Below, in pieces: positions 9,648 through 20,639 of a stretch of DNA of 64,000 nucleotides. The notes under the pieces are model-generated. The model was not told the DNA's origin. It did not search any database and worked only from the letters and a program-made list of their open reading frames with translations. Source of the stretch: Pegoplata infirma (lineage: Eukaryota; Arthropoda; Insecta; Diptera; Anthomyiidae); NCBI GenBank assembly GCA_963921195.1, contig OY992537.1:75212894-75276893 (forward strand), read 5' to 3'. How positions within the stretch are numbered: position 1 is the stretch's first letter; each line of letters starts with the position of its first letter. A program made the translations under genes and the position numbers.

Positions 9648-11984
9648 TAGGGTGGATCGAATTTGCCTTTTTGGCGAATTTCGTTCCGGCTCACCGACAG
9701 ATGTGTTGGAATGGACCTAAAAACAATGTGGTTAAATTTTCATGCAGATCGGTGGTCATCTTCCGCTGCCGAAATGACGTTGAAAATCCGCGATTTCTTA
9801 AAAAATAGTATTTATTTCAAAAAATTGCCAAAATTACAAAAATCACTTAATCTTCTTTTTTATTTCAGTCAATCTTTTCAATTCGATCATATTTTCTTAG
9901 AAAAAAATTTCAGCTTAATAGGACATTGTTAACCCCTCTAAAACGGTTGCCGGATATGACCCATTCATTTTGCCCTAAACTCAAAACCACCAAATTTAAA
10001 AAATATTTTTTTCTTTTGATTTTAAGTTGCACAATCTAATGTTTTTATTGCATTTATTTCAAGTATATATAAGTTCGTTTGACAAAAAATTTTTTTGAAA
10101 AAATACGAGATTCTTAAACAGCGCGTGTAACGGTCTGTTTCCAGGACATTTTGGGAAAATTGCACTTTTTTTTTAAAACTCAACATTTTTAGTTAAGAAC
10201 TTTTCATTTTACACCAGATTTATTATAAATTATAAAACCTAATATAGAAATGTTGGATTTTAAGAAATTATTTAACCCTAAACAGCTTTGGGCCCTAAAA
10301 GACCCATGATGAACATGCATCTAGCAATAAACCGCTTTTGGCGGTCGACTAACCATTGGAAACATATTTTTCAATTAAAAATGGGAGCGTGAGTAAGGAT
10401 GGGAGCGTGAGTAGAGATGGGAGCGTGAGTTAATTCGACCAACTCACGCTTACGAAAAAAAAATTCTCACGCAATAAATTTTTTAATTTTGCATACATTT
10501 TAAGCAGGATTACATGAGTGTCACATGTTAATCTCACTCAAGCTGAATTTTGACGTGTTTCATTTTTCCGTCACCATAAAAATCATGCAAACTCACGAAA
10601 TTTTACTCACGTTTAACAGTGCAATTTTAAAAATAATATTTTTAATGCAAATGAAACAAAAAATTTCAAATATCATTCAAATAGTATCCCGCTTAAATGC
10701 ACCCACCCTTAAAGCATTTTTCGTACCCACAATTAACCATTTATTTATATCTGACAAAAAATTAATTCACATTTAAATAAGAATATTGCTGAATAATTTC
10801 AATAGACTATTTACTTGCTATATTCTGGCATATAAGGGGATAATGCTTTCGGGGTGGGAGCATTTAAATGGGGAATAATATTTAAACTTGTTTAAAAAAT
10901 ATATATGGATCACTTTTTTATTTTGTATTAAAAATATAATTTGTACAAATGCACACGTGACACAAATTTCACGTGATTCACTCGTAAGCGTGAGTGAAAT
11001 TTCGAGAGATTGCATGATTTTTTATGGTGACAGAAAAATAAAACACGTCAAAATATAGTTATGTTGAGTTTTCGTAAGCGTGATTATAGCGTGAACGAGT
11101 TTAATATGTTGCAATCACGTGATCCTGCGTAAAATGTATGCAAATTTAAAAGATTTCCTGCGCGAAATTTTTTTTCTTCGTGAGCGTGAGTTTCTCAAAA
11201 TCACTCACGCTCTCATCTCCACTCACGCTCCCATCTTTACTCACGCTCCCATTTTTAATGGAAAAAATATGTTCCCAATGGTTAGTCGACCGCCAAAAGC
11301 GGTTTATTGCTAGATGCATTTGTTCATCATGGGTCATTTAGGGCCCAAAGCTGTTTAGGGTTAAAGAATTTCTTAAAATCCAACATTTCCATATTAAGTT
11401 TTATAATTTATAATATACTAGTGTAAAATGAAAAGTTTTTAACTAAAAATGTTGAGTTGTAAAAAAAAGTTCAATTTTCCCAAAATGTCCTGGAAACAGA
11501 CCGTTGCACGCGCTGTTTAAGAATCTCGTATTTTTTCTTAAAAATTTTTTGTCAAACGAACTTATATATACTTGAAATAAATGCAATAAAAACTTTAGAT
11601 TGTGCAACTTAAAATCAAAAAAAAAAAATTTTTTAAATTTGGTGGTTTTGAGTTTAGGGCAAAATGAATGGGTCATTTTCGGCAACCATTTTAGAGGGGT
11701 TAACAATGTCCTATTAAGCTGAAATTTTTTTTTAAGAAAATATGATCGAATTGAAAAGATTGACTGAAATAAAAAAGAAGATTAAGTGATTTTTGTAATT
11801 TTGGCAATTTTTTTAAATAAATACTATTTTTTAAGAAATCGCGGATTTCCAGCGTCATTTCGGCAGCGGAAGATGACCATCGATCTGCATGAAAATTTAA
11901 CTACATTGTTTTTAGGTCTATTCCAACACATCTGTCGGTGAGCCGGAACGATATTCGCCCAAAAGCCAAATTCGATCCACCCTA
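9648..11984. mobile_element. non-autonomous hAT-type palindromic (foldback) element
   Basis: Termini TAGGGTGGATCGAATTTG and its inverse, with an exact 8-bp duplication ATGAACAT at 9640-9647 and 11985-11992. This fits hAT target sites (nTnnnnAn) and termini (YARNG). The arms, 9648 to about 10725 and about 10838 to 11984, pair over roughly 1.1 kb. Examples are the block near 9680 (CGGCTCACCGACAGATGTG) and the block near 10310 (ATCTAGCAATAAACCGC). The loop is only about 110 bp. No transposase is encoded. Confidence 0.88.
10380..11255. repeat. GGGAGCGTGAGT minisatellites, one per arm
   Basis: Three GGGAGCGTGAGT units at about 16-18-bp spacing occur near 10382-10430, and inverted counterparts (ACTCACGCTCCC) near 11205-11255. 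Further CGTGAG/CTCACG boxes continue toward the loop from both sides. Confidence 0.8.
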
Positions 11985-12455
11985 ATGAACATATCCTCAA
12001 ATTTTTATGTTGGGACAACAGTCAGATCGACCAAAATCAAAATTTTTCACAATTTCCCCCAAAATCTCCAAATCGCGACACTCTTGCCCAATACAAATTT
12101 AATATCGTGGACTGTATTGTAGCTACAGAGTCCATTTTTGGTTTGTTTTAAAGCTCTTAATATGCCCTACAATATTACTATTACAAAAAAAAAAAAATAA
12201 AAAAAATTAGGGGTGCCTCTTGTATTAAAAGATCGTGGCAAGGGGTGGGGGAAATCGGGGGATAGTATCCCTCCATTTTTTTTTTTTACCTTTTTTTTTT
12301 AAGAGTAAGTTCTAGAGAGCATATCCTGTAATTTTTATCTTGGGACTCCAATGGGAGGCGCAAGAATGTCGCGATTTGATGATTTTGGGGGAAAATTTTG
12401 AAAAATTTTGATTTTGGTCGATCCCATTGTTGTCCCAACATAAAAATTGTAGACT

Positions 12456-12463
12456 ATGTTCAT
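12456..12463 (-). other. unoccupied copy of the hAT target site
   Basis: Read on the minus strand, the right arm has AAGTCCTAATGAACAT followed directly by AGTCTACAATTTTTATG. In the left arm the same sequence is split by the element, with ATGAACAT on both sides. Confidence 0.8.
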
Positions 12464-13219
12464 TAGGACTTGCACTTTGAGAATCCCAAGTAAAAAAAAA
12501 AATCGGGGGATACTTTCCCCCCATTTACTCCACCCTTTGCCACGACCTTCAAATAATGGGGGCACCAATTCCTTTTTTTGGAAAATTTTTTGGTTTTGGT
12601 ATGTCATGTAGAGCGTATTATAAGCTTTAAAACAAAAAAAAAATTGGCTCTGTAGCTACAAAAGCACTTATGATATTAAATTTTTTAATGTTAAAGAGTG
12701 TTGCGATTTGGAGATTTTGGGGAAAATTGTGAAAAATTTTGATTTTGAGCGATCGCATTGTTGTCCCAACTTAAAAATTTTAGAATACATTCCTTAGGAC
12801 TTTCTCTATAAGACTATCAAGTAAAAAAAAAATCGGGGGATACCATCCTCCCCATTTTCTCCTCCGTATATCTCGACCTTAAAATAAGGGAGGTAACCCT
12901 TATTTTTTTCGCAAATTTTTTGGTTATGGTAGGTCTTGTAGAGCATATTATGAGCTTCAAAACAAACTAAAAATGGGCTTTCTAGCTATACTTAATAGAA
13001 CCAACGATATTAAGTTTTTACGGTGCAAAGTGTCGCGACTGGGAGATTTTGGGGGAAATTTTGACCCTCCGTGTTTTCGCCCACTGTTTACTTAGAGGGC
13101 TGAAAATAAGTGTGCATTAGTTTATCACTTAGTGTTACAACTAAACCAAATTTCATCAAAATCGGAGGGGGTCACGAAAATTTTTAGCTTTTTTTGATTG
13201 ATTTCACTAAGACTGACCC

Positions 13220-13675
13220 ATTGATGAAATAAAAAACAAATGTTTGCAAGATAAGTACTTAGATCAGAATTGATAAAGGAGAGGAAGAGGAATAATGATT
13301 ACTAAATATTAAGTTTGTTTACACAAATTGCAATAACAACTCTTCTGTTAGAAAAAACAACAGCAACAACCAAACTCGAATTGAAAAAAATCAGATTTAG
13401 TTGATACTTGCTTAACAGCCTACTTGGCGTATCGGTCTAGAGTGATTGTAAGTTACAAGCAGTATCACAAGTATCACACTTTTCTCAATTCAAAACCATA
13501 TATAATTTCAGTTCAATTTGGTAAAAAAAAACGCCACGCAAAGAAAGCGATTTCTAAAATGCCTTTAATTATTTTTTTTTTAATATTTTTCAAAAACCCT
13601 ATTTTTTCGTTTCCATTGATTCAAAAACAGACTTCACCAATGAAATCAGCATGTCTTAATTGTATAGAAATGATG
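13220..13675. other. no feature recognised
   Basis: Anonymous AT-rich sequence. Short frames only, none with a domain. Confidence 0.5.
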
Positions 13676-14660
13676 CACAGTGGCCGAAACACCCAATCTA
13701 GCGGCGCTAAATTCGGAAATGCAAAATAATAAAGCCCAATGCATATTTGTGATTATAAAACTTAAAAAGAATTTAATTTTTAACCATATTTATTTATTTC
13801 AGTGTTTTTATATTTTTTGGGAAATTTATGTGAATATCGGGAGGGTGGTCTGTATGAGGACTAGTAGTTAAAATGTTCCGATTCCTTTAAAATTTAGAGT
13901 GATTATTTTTAACTACAAAAAAACATTTAACAGCCGAATTTCAAGAGAATATTTGTTAAAATACTATTGTTAGGACTCATTAAGTGAAACTGGAAAGGGT
14001 AATTAACATGGAGGCTATGGGATAACATGGACCGATTTTGTCAAAAATTTAAAATGTTTTGTTATTTTGATAAAAAATCTTAAATTTCAAATTTTAGCTA
14101 AATCGATTGAAAATTGTGGTCTGTACCGCGTTTATACTGTTTATTTGGACAGGCAGATGGACCCTAAAAAACCGAACAACTTGCGCGAACTAGCACGCCA
14201 TACTGAAACGTCGCAACAATAATAACCCTAAATAATAAACAAAACAGGAATTGGACCGAATACGATCGAATTTCAAAAGTTGCAGTCCATGAAACTATAG
14301 TTTATCACAAATCTCAACTTCTATAATGCACTAATAATAAACCAGATACACACAGGCCACAAATATTTATTTTTTAGTTAAAACATACCTTTTACTTTCA
14401 ATTAAAACTTTTTGGCTCAAAATGTATAAACAATTGACTTAAAAGTGTCAAGAAAAACTCACAGAGTAATTAGGCCCCAAATTGCAGAAAATGTATATTT
14501 GACAGCTTACAGCTGTGCAAATATTGAAAGCAAAACAAAAGCAAGAACGTAAATTTTTTCTGTAAAGTATAGGTAAACGATGCAGTGCAAAAACATTTAT
14601 CGATCTTAATATTTTAATTTTGACTTAAGCGCCGCTAGATCAGTGATTTCGGCCAAAGTG
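13676..14660. mobile_element. TIR element with GTGGCCGAAA-type ends
   Basis: CACAGTGGCCGAAA followed by ATCTAGCGGCGCTAAATTC (left) is mirrored by TTAAGCGCCGCTAGATC and TTTCGGCCAAAGTG (right). The interior has no reading frame of interest. The end is hAT-like (CAGTG), but the arms differ by a small indel and no clean duplication was found, so the exact ends are uncertain. Confidence 0.55.
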
Positions 14661-15544
14661 TGATGGTCAGACTTTTAGAAACTTTTTTTGTAATATAGTG
14701 TTCTTAAAAACTTTAAATCGTTTGGTGCGTGAACTTTTTTAACGATCGCTAAAAACTAAAAACGCTGTTCTTAATATTTTTTCATGCCCTACACGATTTT
14801 ACCTTGTGAGATTTGATATTTGCAAAAAATGCAAAAAGTTATAACCCTAATGTGGAGTACATTAAAGGAAAAATATTTGCATGACGAAATTTGATCCACT
14901 TGTGCAATTTTTTATGTAAAAACAAGTAAAAAAAATATTTTTTTTTTACTTTTTATTTTTAAGTGGCTTAAAACGGTACTAAAAGAATACGGATGATTAA
15001 CGTACCATTTTTTTTTTCTTAAACTGCCCTGGTGGAATAAAAATAGTCCATGAAAAATTTTTAAATCTTTTTGTCTTAATATACTAAACAATTTTGACAC
15101 CAATAGCGGACGAAACGAAAAATATTTTTTGGACTAAATACACTACGATTTTTTTTAGCTCCAAATTTTTTTGAATTATTTCTCCTATTATCACCTCTGC
15201 AATACGCATAGTTTTTAGCTTTTAACAAACGAAATTCCTAATCGAGGCCATTTTCGGGGCAGGCTACTGTATAAGGCGTATGATGAATTTTGAAATTGCC
15301 TTTAAATAACAATCATACGCAACGGTGCACAATTTAAAGGTTATTTGTGTGACTTTCAGTCGAAATATCAGGTTTCATAAGCAAAGGTTAATTCGTGCAG
15401 TTATAGCGTCTTAATATGACGAAACACTTTTTTTTTTCATCTTCAAACTGAGAAATCTCGAAATGCTGATGGGAAAAGCATACTCTGGTGTATGAGTTAA
15501 AAATTTCTTAGCCTGTGTTATTACCCGAGTTAGAAAATGTACTA
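14661..15544. other. no gene; one small inverted repeat
   Basis: Anonymous AT-rich DNA. GGCGTATGATG (15277) and CAATCATACGC (15310) form a short hairpin. Nothing else is supported. Confidence 0.5.
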
Positions 15545-15916
15545 CATTCAAAAAATTATGTCATTAACTGTTTGTAGTTTATTTAAAAAGTTTTCCGTTT
15601 AGTCGTTTTTAAAAGAAAAAACATTTGTTTGATGTTCAGTTTTTATTAATGACTACTTCAGTCCTTTGTTTCAAAAACAACGCACTAAAAAATAAAGACT
15701 TTCATTAACATTTAATTTTTAAAGTCATTTATTTTTGTTCTGTAAGTAAAAACTACTGATTATTCTTTTGATTTTTAATGATTTTTGTAAATAATTTTTT
15801 TTTTTTAATTGTTGGTATTTTTTAATGAAATATCATCTACACAAGTCAGTTATTTTTTTGTAGAAAAAAAAAATCAAAAAATTATTTTTAGAAATATAAA
15901 AACATGTTTATATCAA

Positions 15917-15988
15917 GTGGCTTTGGCACGATGGGTAGAGTGTCTGGCCAGAATGTAGTTGATTGCGGGATCGATCCCCAAAAATTTT
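15917..15988 (+). other. tRNA-like module (pol III A and B boxes) inside MITE
   Basis: A-box-like TGGCACGATGG (15924-15934) and B-box-like GGATCGATCCC (15968-15978) are separated start-to-start by 44 nt, the spacing of a normal tRNA. GGGTAGAGTGTCTGG resembles a D-arm. Acceptor and anticodon stems do not pair, so it is a tRNA-derived or tRNA-mimicking segment and not a functional tRNA. Confidence 0.55.
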
Positions 15989-16309
15989 ATTAAAAATTTT
16001 TAAAAAAATATTTCAATAAAAAATTGTAAAAAATTACCTACGAAATCATTAATTTTTATTGTTTTCGTAGGTTATTTTAACATGATAATGTTTTAAGGCT
16101 GGTGTCTAATTTTAAAAAAGTTGCAGGACGCCACCTCAGTTTGACTATATAAGCTAACAATTAACGAAAAAGAAAACAAGAATTACTATTTTCATTTTCT
16201 TAAAACCAAAAATTTTAGTAACTTGGGTTGTAACTTGGATAACAATTCACCTCGTGGTGAATAAAACAATTTTTCGCCAGCTGGTGAATAAAAAGTAACA
16301 TAATTATTT

Positions 16310-16660
16310 TTCAACAAAAAAAACTTTTTTTTTCATCAATTTTTTTTTTTTTTTTCATAAAATTTTTTTTCATCAATTTTTTTTCATCAAATTTTTTTTT
16401 CATAAAATTTTCTTTTCATTAATTTTTTTTTCATTCATTTTTTTTTTTTTCATAAAATTTTTTTTCCTACCAAATTTTTTTCATCAATTTTTTTTTTCAT
16501 CAAATTTTTTTTTCATTAATTTTTTTTTCATCAATTTTTATTTTCATTAAATTTTTTTTTCATCAAAATTTTTTTTTTCATTAAATTATTTTTTTATATT
16601 TTTTTTTTTTTTTCATCAAAAACTTTTTTTAATTTTTTTTTTCACCAAAAGTAATTTTCC
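16310..16660 (+). repeat. T-rich tandem tract, TTTTTTTTCATCAAA units
   Basis: About 20 irregular units of a T-run followed by CAT(C/T)AA or CATAAAA. Low complexity. Confidence 0.8.
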
Positions 16661-16740
16661 TCTTTTTTTACCAAAACTACTTTTTCATTAAGTCTAAACT
16701 TTCACATAAAAATGTTCCATTTGTTTAACAAACGTACATA

Positions 16741-16975
16741 AAATAAGTGAGAGTGTTAAATTCTTAGGTGCCGAATCTTTTATACTTTCCAAAATGTAAA
16801 AACACTTTTTTAACACTTATTTTTGCACTCATTTACCAAATGTACAGCTCTTTTGTATTGGACTGCATCTTGCTTTTTACAGACAGATGGACGGATGTAT
16901 ATAGCTAGAGTGTCTTAGAAATGGATCAATAATATATAAACTTAATGGGGTCCTATACTGATATTTTAATTCGTT
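16741..16975 (-). repeat. TATACCC-hairpin repeat, subfamily A, internally deleted
   Basis: Starts AAGTGAGAGTGTTAAATTC, then GCCGAATCTTTTATACTTTCC, and jumps to CAGACAGATGGACGGATG and GGGGTCCTATACTGATATTT. The blocks are in inverse order to the full copies; the middle is deleted. Confidence 0.7.
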
Positions 16976-17368
16976 TTGCATGGAATAGCAAAGTAATATA
17001 ACATTATTTTTTCTAAAAAAAACTTTGCTTTGGCAAGTACACCTAAATCTTCCGCAAAACATTATCATGATTTAATGTTTTGGACAAGAGTACAAAATTC
17101 GCAGGCATTTTTTTGAAATTTGTTGGTAAAAATAACAGAACTATCATTAATTTTGGTTATTTTTTCGAATTTGTTGGTAAAAAAGAGTGAAAAAACATAA
17201 TTTTTTAATGTTTAATGTTATTTATTTTATAAAATTTTGTCAACAGTAAAAAATAAATGTTGATGTTTCTTAAAACAAATGAATAATTACTGGGATGGTT
17301 TTCAATTGTTTATTCACTGGTTTTAAGTGTGTTTTTCATTTGTTTTTGCCTACAAAATATTTTGAGTG

Positions 17369-17713
17369 TAAAGAATACTATTTTACATTTTTGTCAACCT
17401 TAGAATCCGAATTTTCAAAAACTACTTTTCTTATTTGCTACATTTCAAATATCAAGTTTTAATGGCCATTATCTTATTGTTAGAACAAACGGACTATTCA
17501 AAAGAACACTTTTCAGAATCCAATTCCACATTTATTCAATGATTTTTTTACACATTTCAGGAAATACTTTATAAAACCTTTCAAAGAAGTTCTACGAATA
17601 TTATCATTATTTCCACGTAAGTTTTAATTGAAAGGAATTTTGATGATACCAGTTTCATTAATCAAATGAAACATGCCTTCGCTTGAAACCGTGAGTCATT
17701 TTTCGTTTATCTT
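17369..17713. other. no feature recognised
   Basis: Anonymous AT-rich DNA between two elements. Confidence 0.5.
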
Positions 17714-18103
17714 CCCAGCAGAAATAAATCGAGATTTTGGCGACACAGCATCTGTTTATAGCATACCGTAGCGCATCCAAAGAGCGCTCTTAGGGATGCA
17801 GTAAAAGGAAGGGGAAAAAATTTTAATTTTTTTTTAAGATTTTTTATATAAAACTTATAATGTGTAATTATTTTTTGATAAAATTTCACACTTGCTTTCC
17901 TTTTTAATATTTTTAACACTTTTTGAATAAAAAACATGAGTTTTAGACAAAGACACATGATTTGACTGCATCATTATTGCGCATTAATCAGCGCTGCAAA
18001 GAGCGCTTCAATCATAGCATCTTTGACCGCTGTTCCCAAAAAAAATCCCATAAAAAATGTGAAAATGAAAATTTCCGATATTTTTTTGATGTTCACTTCC
18101 GAT

Positions 18104-18654
18104 TTTTTATACCCTTCAACCACAGTATGGGGGTATACTCACTTTGTCATTCCGTGTGTAACGCATCGAAATATCGGTCAAGGACCCCATAAAGTATATA
18201 TTTTATTGATCAGTGATCGATTCTAAGACATTCTAGCGATGTCCGTCCGTCCGTCCGTCCGTCCGTCTGTCCGTCTGTAGAGGACACGATACAGTCCAAA
18301 ATAAAAGAGCTAGACTTCCGAAGTTTGGTACGAATATGTCTTATATTCCTAGGCAGGTTAAGTTCGGAAATGGGCAAAATCGGACCAAGGGGAAAAAAGT
18401 TCCCCCTTAGAGAACTAAACCAACCCAAGAAAAACCGAATTTTTTGCAGAGTTTTTTGTACTTTTGGTAAGCAAATGCAACATTCTTATCTCAGAAGAAG
18501 TTCAAAATCGCAAGGGGAAGGTGCCCCTAACGTCTCCCACTAACCCCCCCACCCCAAAAAAAAAGACGCCCCTGGATTTTTTTTTTTTATTTTTTTTTTT
18601 ACATTTTGGAGGGTATAAAAGATTCGGCACAGCCGAATGTAACACTCTCACTTG
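18104..18654 (+). repeat. TATACCC-hairpin repeat, subfamily A, near full length
   Basis: TTATACCCTTCAACCACAGT, then TTTGTCATTCCGTGTGTAAC, ATCGAAATATCGGTC, GACCCCATAAAGTATAT, a GTCC(G/T) microsatellite, AAATGGGCAAAATCGGACC and GAGGGTATAAAAGATTCGGC. It ends with a TTCGGCACAGCCGAA hairpin and AACACTCTCACTTG before a T-run. Confidence 0.85.
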
Positions 18655-18756
18655 TTTTTTTTCCATTTAGTTTCACATAAATAAAGTTTTGTAAAGTAAA
18701 ACGAATGAATTTTTTGTGTTATATTTTTTTAAATTTTAGTTATTTGATTTCAACTT

Positions 18757-18905
18757 TGAATTTACAGCATCTTTATTCTGCTTAAATCAGCTCTACAAAG
18801 ATACATGAATTCACTGCATCTTTAATCTGCTTAAATCAGCGCTAAAAAGATACATGAATTTACAGCATCTTTATTCTGCTTAAATCAGCGCTCTAAAGAC
18901 ACGTG
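18757..18905 (+). repeat. three tandem ~58-bp units (CATCTTTATTCTGCTTAAATC)
   Basis: GAATTTACAGCATCTTTATT through CTGCTTAAATCAGCGCT and AAAGATACATG is repeated three times, with about 85-90% similarity by eye. It lies in the right half of the CCCAGCA element. Confidence 0.75.
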
Positions 18906-19235
18906 ATTTCAGTGCATCTAAAGAGCGCTGTTTCTGTGTATCCAACTAGCGCTCTAAAGTGGGACATCGCCTTAGAGAATCATGCATGAATTCAGCGCAA
19001 TTGGATGCGCTCCTTTACTCAAGTTCCCCTTCCAAAAGCTGCTGAACGTTCAGCAAAATTTCTGCTGGGTTATGTCAATTTTCTTCACTATCGCAAAGCT
19101 TGTTTCAGTGTATATAAAATGACGTACATTATCTTTTTGGGTGAAATCATAACAACAGTATACTTAGTATTCAATGCATTCCTAATTCAAAGTAATACAA
19201 ATTCATAATGCGACTAACAATACGACAATACTTAC

Positions 19236-19496
19236 CTTTTTCCAGTCAATTGATGGATGATTAGTGCCATCTCGATCGATGGCTTCACAATGCAGTTCAG
19301 CTGTTTCACCTAATTTTTGTATGTAAATAGCTTTTGGTGTTATTGTGAATATGGGTGGTCGCAGAACAATTACATTAATGACAGGCGACGGACCATCTGT
19401 ACCCAGATCATTGTATGGTGTGCAAGTATAACTGCCAGCATGCGATTCATCTACTTTTGAAAAATATAAACTGCCATTCATTTTGTAGAATACACC
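19236..19496 (-). CDS. bdl: borderless/IGSF9-family Ig receptor, exon D (end of one Ig, start of the next)
   Basis: This 261-nt exon is phase 0 at both ends (GATTTCAG|GGTGTATTC to TGGAAAAAG|GTAAGT). It encodes GVFYKMNGSLYFSKVDESHA, then GSYTCTPYND with the second Ig cysteine, LGTDGPSPVINVIVL, and the start of a further Ig: RPPIFTITPKAIYIQKLGE, first cysteine in AELHCEAIDRDG, core tryptophan in SIDWKK. The TCTPYN motif and (K/R)PP.F....... IY.(Q/R)K.G organisation are strong borderless/Turtle hallmarks. The rest of this Ig, the FnIII domains, membrane segment and tail would be at lower coordinates. None was recognised in 1-19235, so they are probably beyond the window or in short exons missed by eye. 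Confidence 0.88.
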
Positions 19497-19569
19497 CTGA
19501 AATCGAATACAAATGAACATCAATGAAATATTAAAAAAAAAAAATAGAACGAAAAACAAGACAACTCAC

Positions 19570-19718
19570 TGGTACATTATATGAATCAAAGAGTAGACCA
19601 TCTTTTTCCCATCTAAGATTTTTCAATGGTGGATTAGCACGAAAATGACAATCTAAAACTGCTGGTTGACCAAAGGGTAAATATACCTCTGGTGGTGCAT
19701 AAATTACTTTAGCCTTAT
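19570..19718 (-). CDS. bdl: borderless/IGSF9-family Ig receptor, exon C (first half of next Ig)
   Basis: This 149-nt exon starts in phase 1 (CACACAG|ATAAGGCT) and ends in phase 0 (GTACCA|GTGAGT). It encodes KAKVIYAPPEVYLPFGQPA and continues to the Ig first cysteine in AVLDCHFRA and the core tryptophan in LRWEKDGLLF. It stops in the middle of the domain at DSYNVP, and exon D supplies the rest. The AKV..(P)xVxYLPF stretch is a recognised Turtle/borderless signature. The flanking introns are short, 167 bp upstream and 73 bp downstream in transcript order, in contrast with the TE-filled introns elsewhere in the gene. Confidence 0.88.
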
Positions 19719-19885
19719 CTGTGTGGAACAAAAAACACAAACAATGCAATTAAAAAACTATTTTTACACCTTATCAATCAATTTATGACCAGTTTCGGTA
19801 GTTGTAACAAAAACAAGATACATTCAAATGACGTTCGTCATAGAGAAACTGGGTATTAATTCTATGTTAATAATGACACACTTAC

Positions 19886-20170
19886 ATTGTATATTAAGAA
19901 ATGCTTTAGCTGTTTGTATTTCATCTTCACTATTGCGTACATGACATTCGTATTCTCCGTAATCACTCATCATAGTTGGATCGATGCTTAAACTACCTTG
20001 TGGACTCAAACGGGAACGATGTATTAAATCGGGTATTTCTTGTAGTAAAACACCATCTTTATACCAAATAGTCTCTGAACTGTTTTGATATTTCATAACA
20101 CAATGAAAGAATGCTGTCTGTCCTTCCATAATTGTTTGATTCACTGGCGGTATCTTTATGAGAGAACCAC
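19886..20170 (-). CDS. bdl: borderless/IGSF9-family Ig receptor, exon B (complete C2-type Ig)
   Basis: This 285-nt exon is phase 1 at both ends, with acceptor TTTTCAG|GTGGTTCTC and donor CAAT|GTAAGT. It encodes one whole Ig domain. It opens GGSLIKIPPVNQTIMEGQTA, with first cysteine in AFFHCVMKY, core tryptophan in TIWYKDGVLL, a PQGSLSI strand and the second cysteine in MMSDYGEYECHVRN. It closes KAFLNIQY with the following exon. NQT and NSS are possible N-glycosylation sites. It joins exon A in frame (VQ|G|G). In Turtle, a further C2 Ig domain lies between the equivalents of exons A and B, but no such exon is visible in the 2.75-kb intron here. The PPxNQT..EG start is characteristic of the third Ig of the Turtle/borderless group. 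Confidence 0.88.
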
Positions 20171-20639
20171 CTGAAAATAAAGAAAGAAGCATTGAAAAAA
20201 ATGTATATGGTTTGTTCTGGATATTTCTATATCATATAATAAATACCCTGCAAACAAAAGGGCGATATATCGCCGAAAAAATATTGCGGCAATACGTAAA
20301 TTTATCATTTCAATTCAAAATCAAAGAAGTATTTTAATAATGTCACCGTTTTTTCATACGAACGATATTTTGGCGATAAACAAAAAAATTTTTTTTTTCT
20401 TTTTAAATTTAAAATAAAATAATTTATCAAGCACAACATGGAGTCTTAATCGAGATCGCGTCGGAGAAGCATCTTTTCGTCGCTGAATTTATTTTATAAA
20501 TTTAGAAATGTGTTTGTGTATGTTGGTCCCTAGTATTGGTTATTTCTCCGCGAGTACCGTTAGAACACGGTGTCTAACCATACTCAAACACGAACACGTG
20601 CTCTCTGTGACTTCGTGATAATGACACAGTTACCATTTG
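20171..20639. other. intron sequence, no gene
   Basis: First part of the 2.75-kb intron between exons B and A. It includes AAAGGGCGATATATCGCC, a short self-complementary box near 20262. No Ig exon is seen. Confidence 0.5.

Larger units (their letters stand above)
8901..13219. repeat. 4.3-kb palindrome built from ~320-bp units, with nested hAT element
   Basis: Ends are GGGTCATTATTAGTGAAATC on the left and the inverted GATTTCACTAAGACTGACCC on the right, with a possible ATTG duplication outside (8897-8900, 13220-13223). The left arm is made of direct units of about 320 bp, each with a CTCCxAxTCGCGACAC block, a TGTAGCTACAGAGTCCATTTT-like block and a GGAAATGGGG..ATCCCCCGATT block. The right arm from about 12365 to 13219 repeats them inverted. 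The element at 9648-11984 sits between two units. Without it the palindrome is just under 2 kb. No open frame of note. Confidence 0.85.
16081..17069. mobile_element. TIR element CATGATAATGTTTT inserted in the MITE
   Basis: A perfect 14-bp terminal inverted repeat, CATGATAATGTTTT at 16081-16094 and its inverse at 17056-17069. It is followed inside by GGCTGGTGTC and ACGCCACCTCAGTTTGACTA, also found at 33200-33294. It contains the T-rich tract and a partial TATACCC repeat. Confidence 0.65.
15545..17368. mobile_element. TA-flanked MITE (CACTYAAAA family), composite copy
   Basis: Ends CATTCAAAAAATTATG (after TA, 15543-15544) and inverted CACTCAAAATATTTTGTAGG (before TA, 17369-17370). It is the inverse-orientation relative of 61977-62763. 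The left third contains a tRNA-like module, and the centre is interrupted by the 16081-17069 element. Confidence 0.75.
17714..19069. mobile_element. CCCAGCA-ended TIR element with AGCGCT repeats
   Basis: TIR CCCAGCAGAAAT (17714-17725) and its inverse (19058-19069). Both halves contain GCATC..AGCGCTCT blocks and matching inverted stretches (GCGCATCCAAAGAGCGCTC against GCGCAATTGGATGCGCTCC). The element is interrupted by a TATACCC repeat (18104-18654). No coding capacity. Confidence 0.65.

Noticed and set aside
15917..15988. Functional tRNA gene
   Set aside because: A and B boxes are good and well spaced, but acceptor and anticodon stems do not pair and the sequence is embedded in a MITE present in at least two copies.
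18237..18285. Stand-alone GTCC microsatellite
   Set aside because: It is a constant internal part of the TATACCC repeat family and not an independent locus.
20229..20280. Possible element end with AAAGGGCGATATATCGCC
   Set aside because: Only one end is visible and no partner or target duplication was found, so it was not called as an element.
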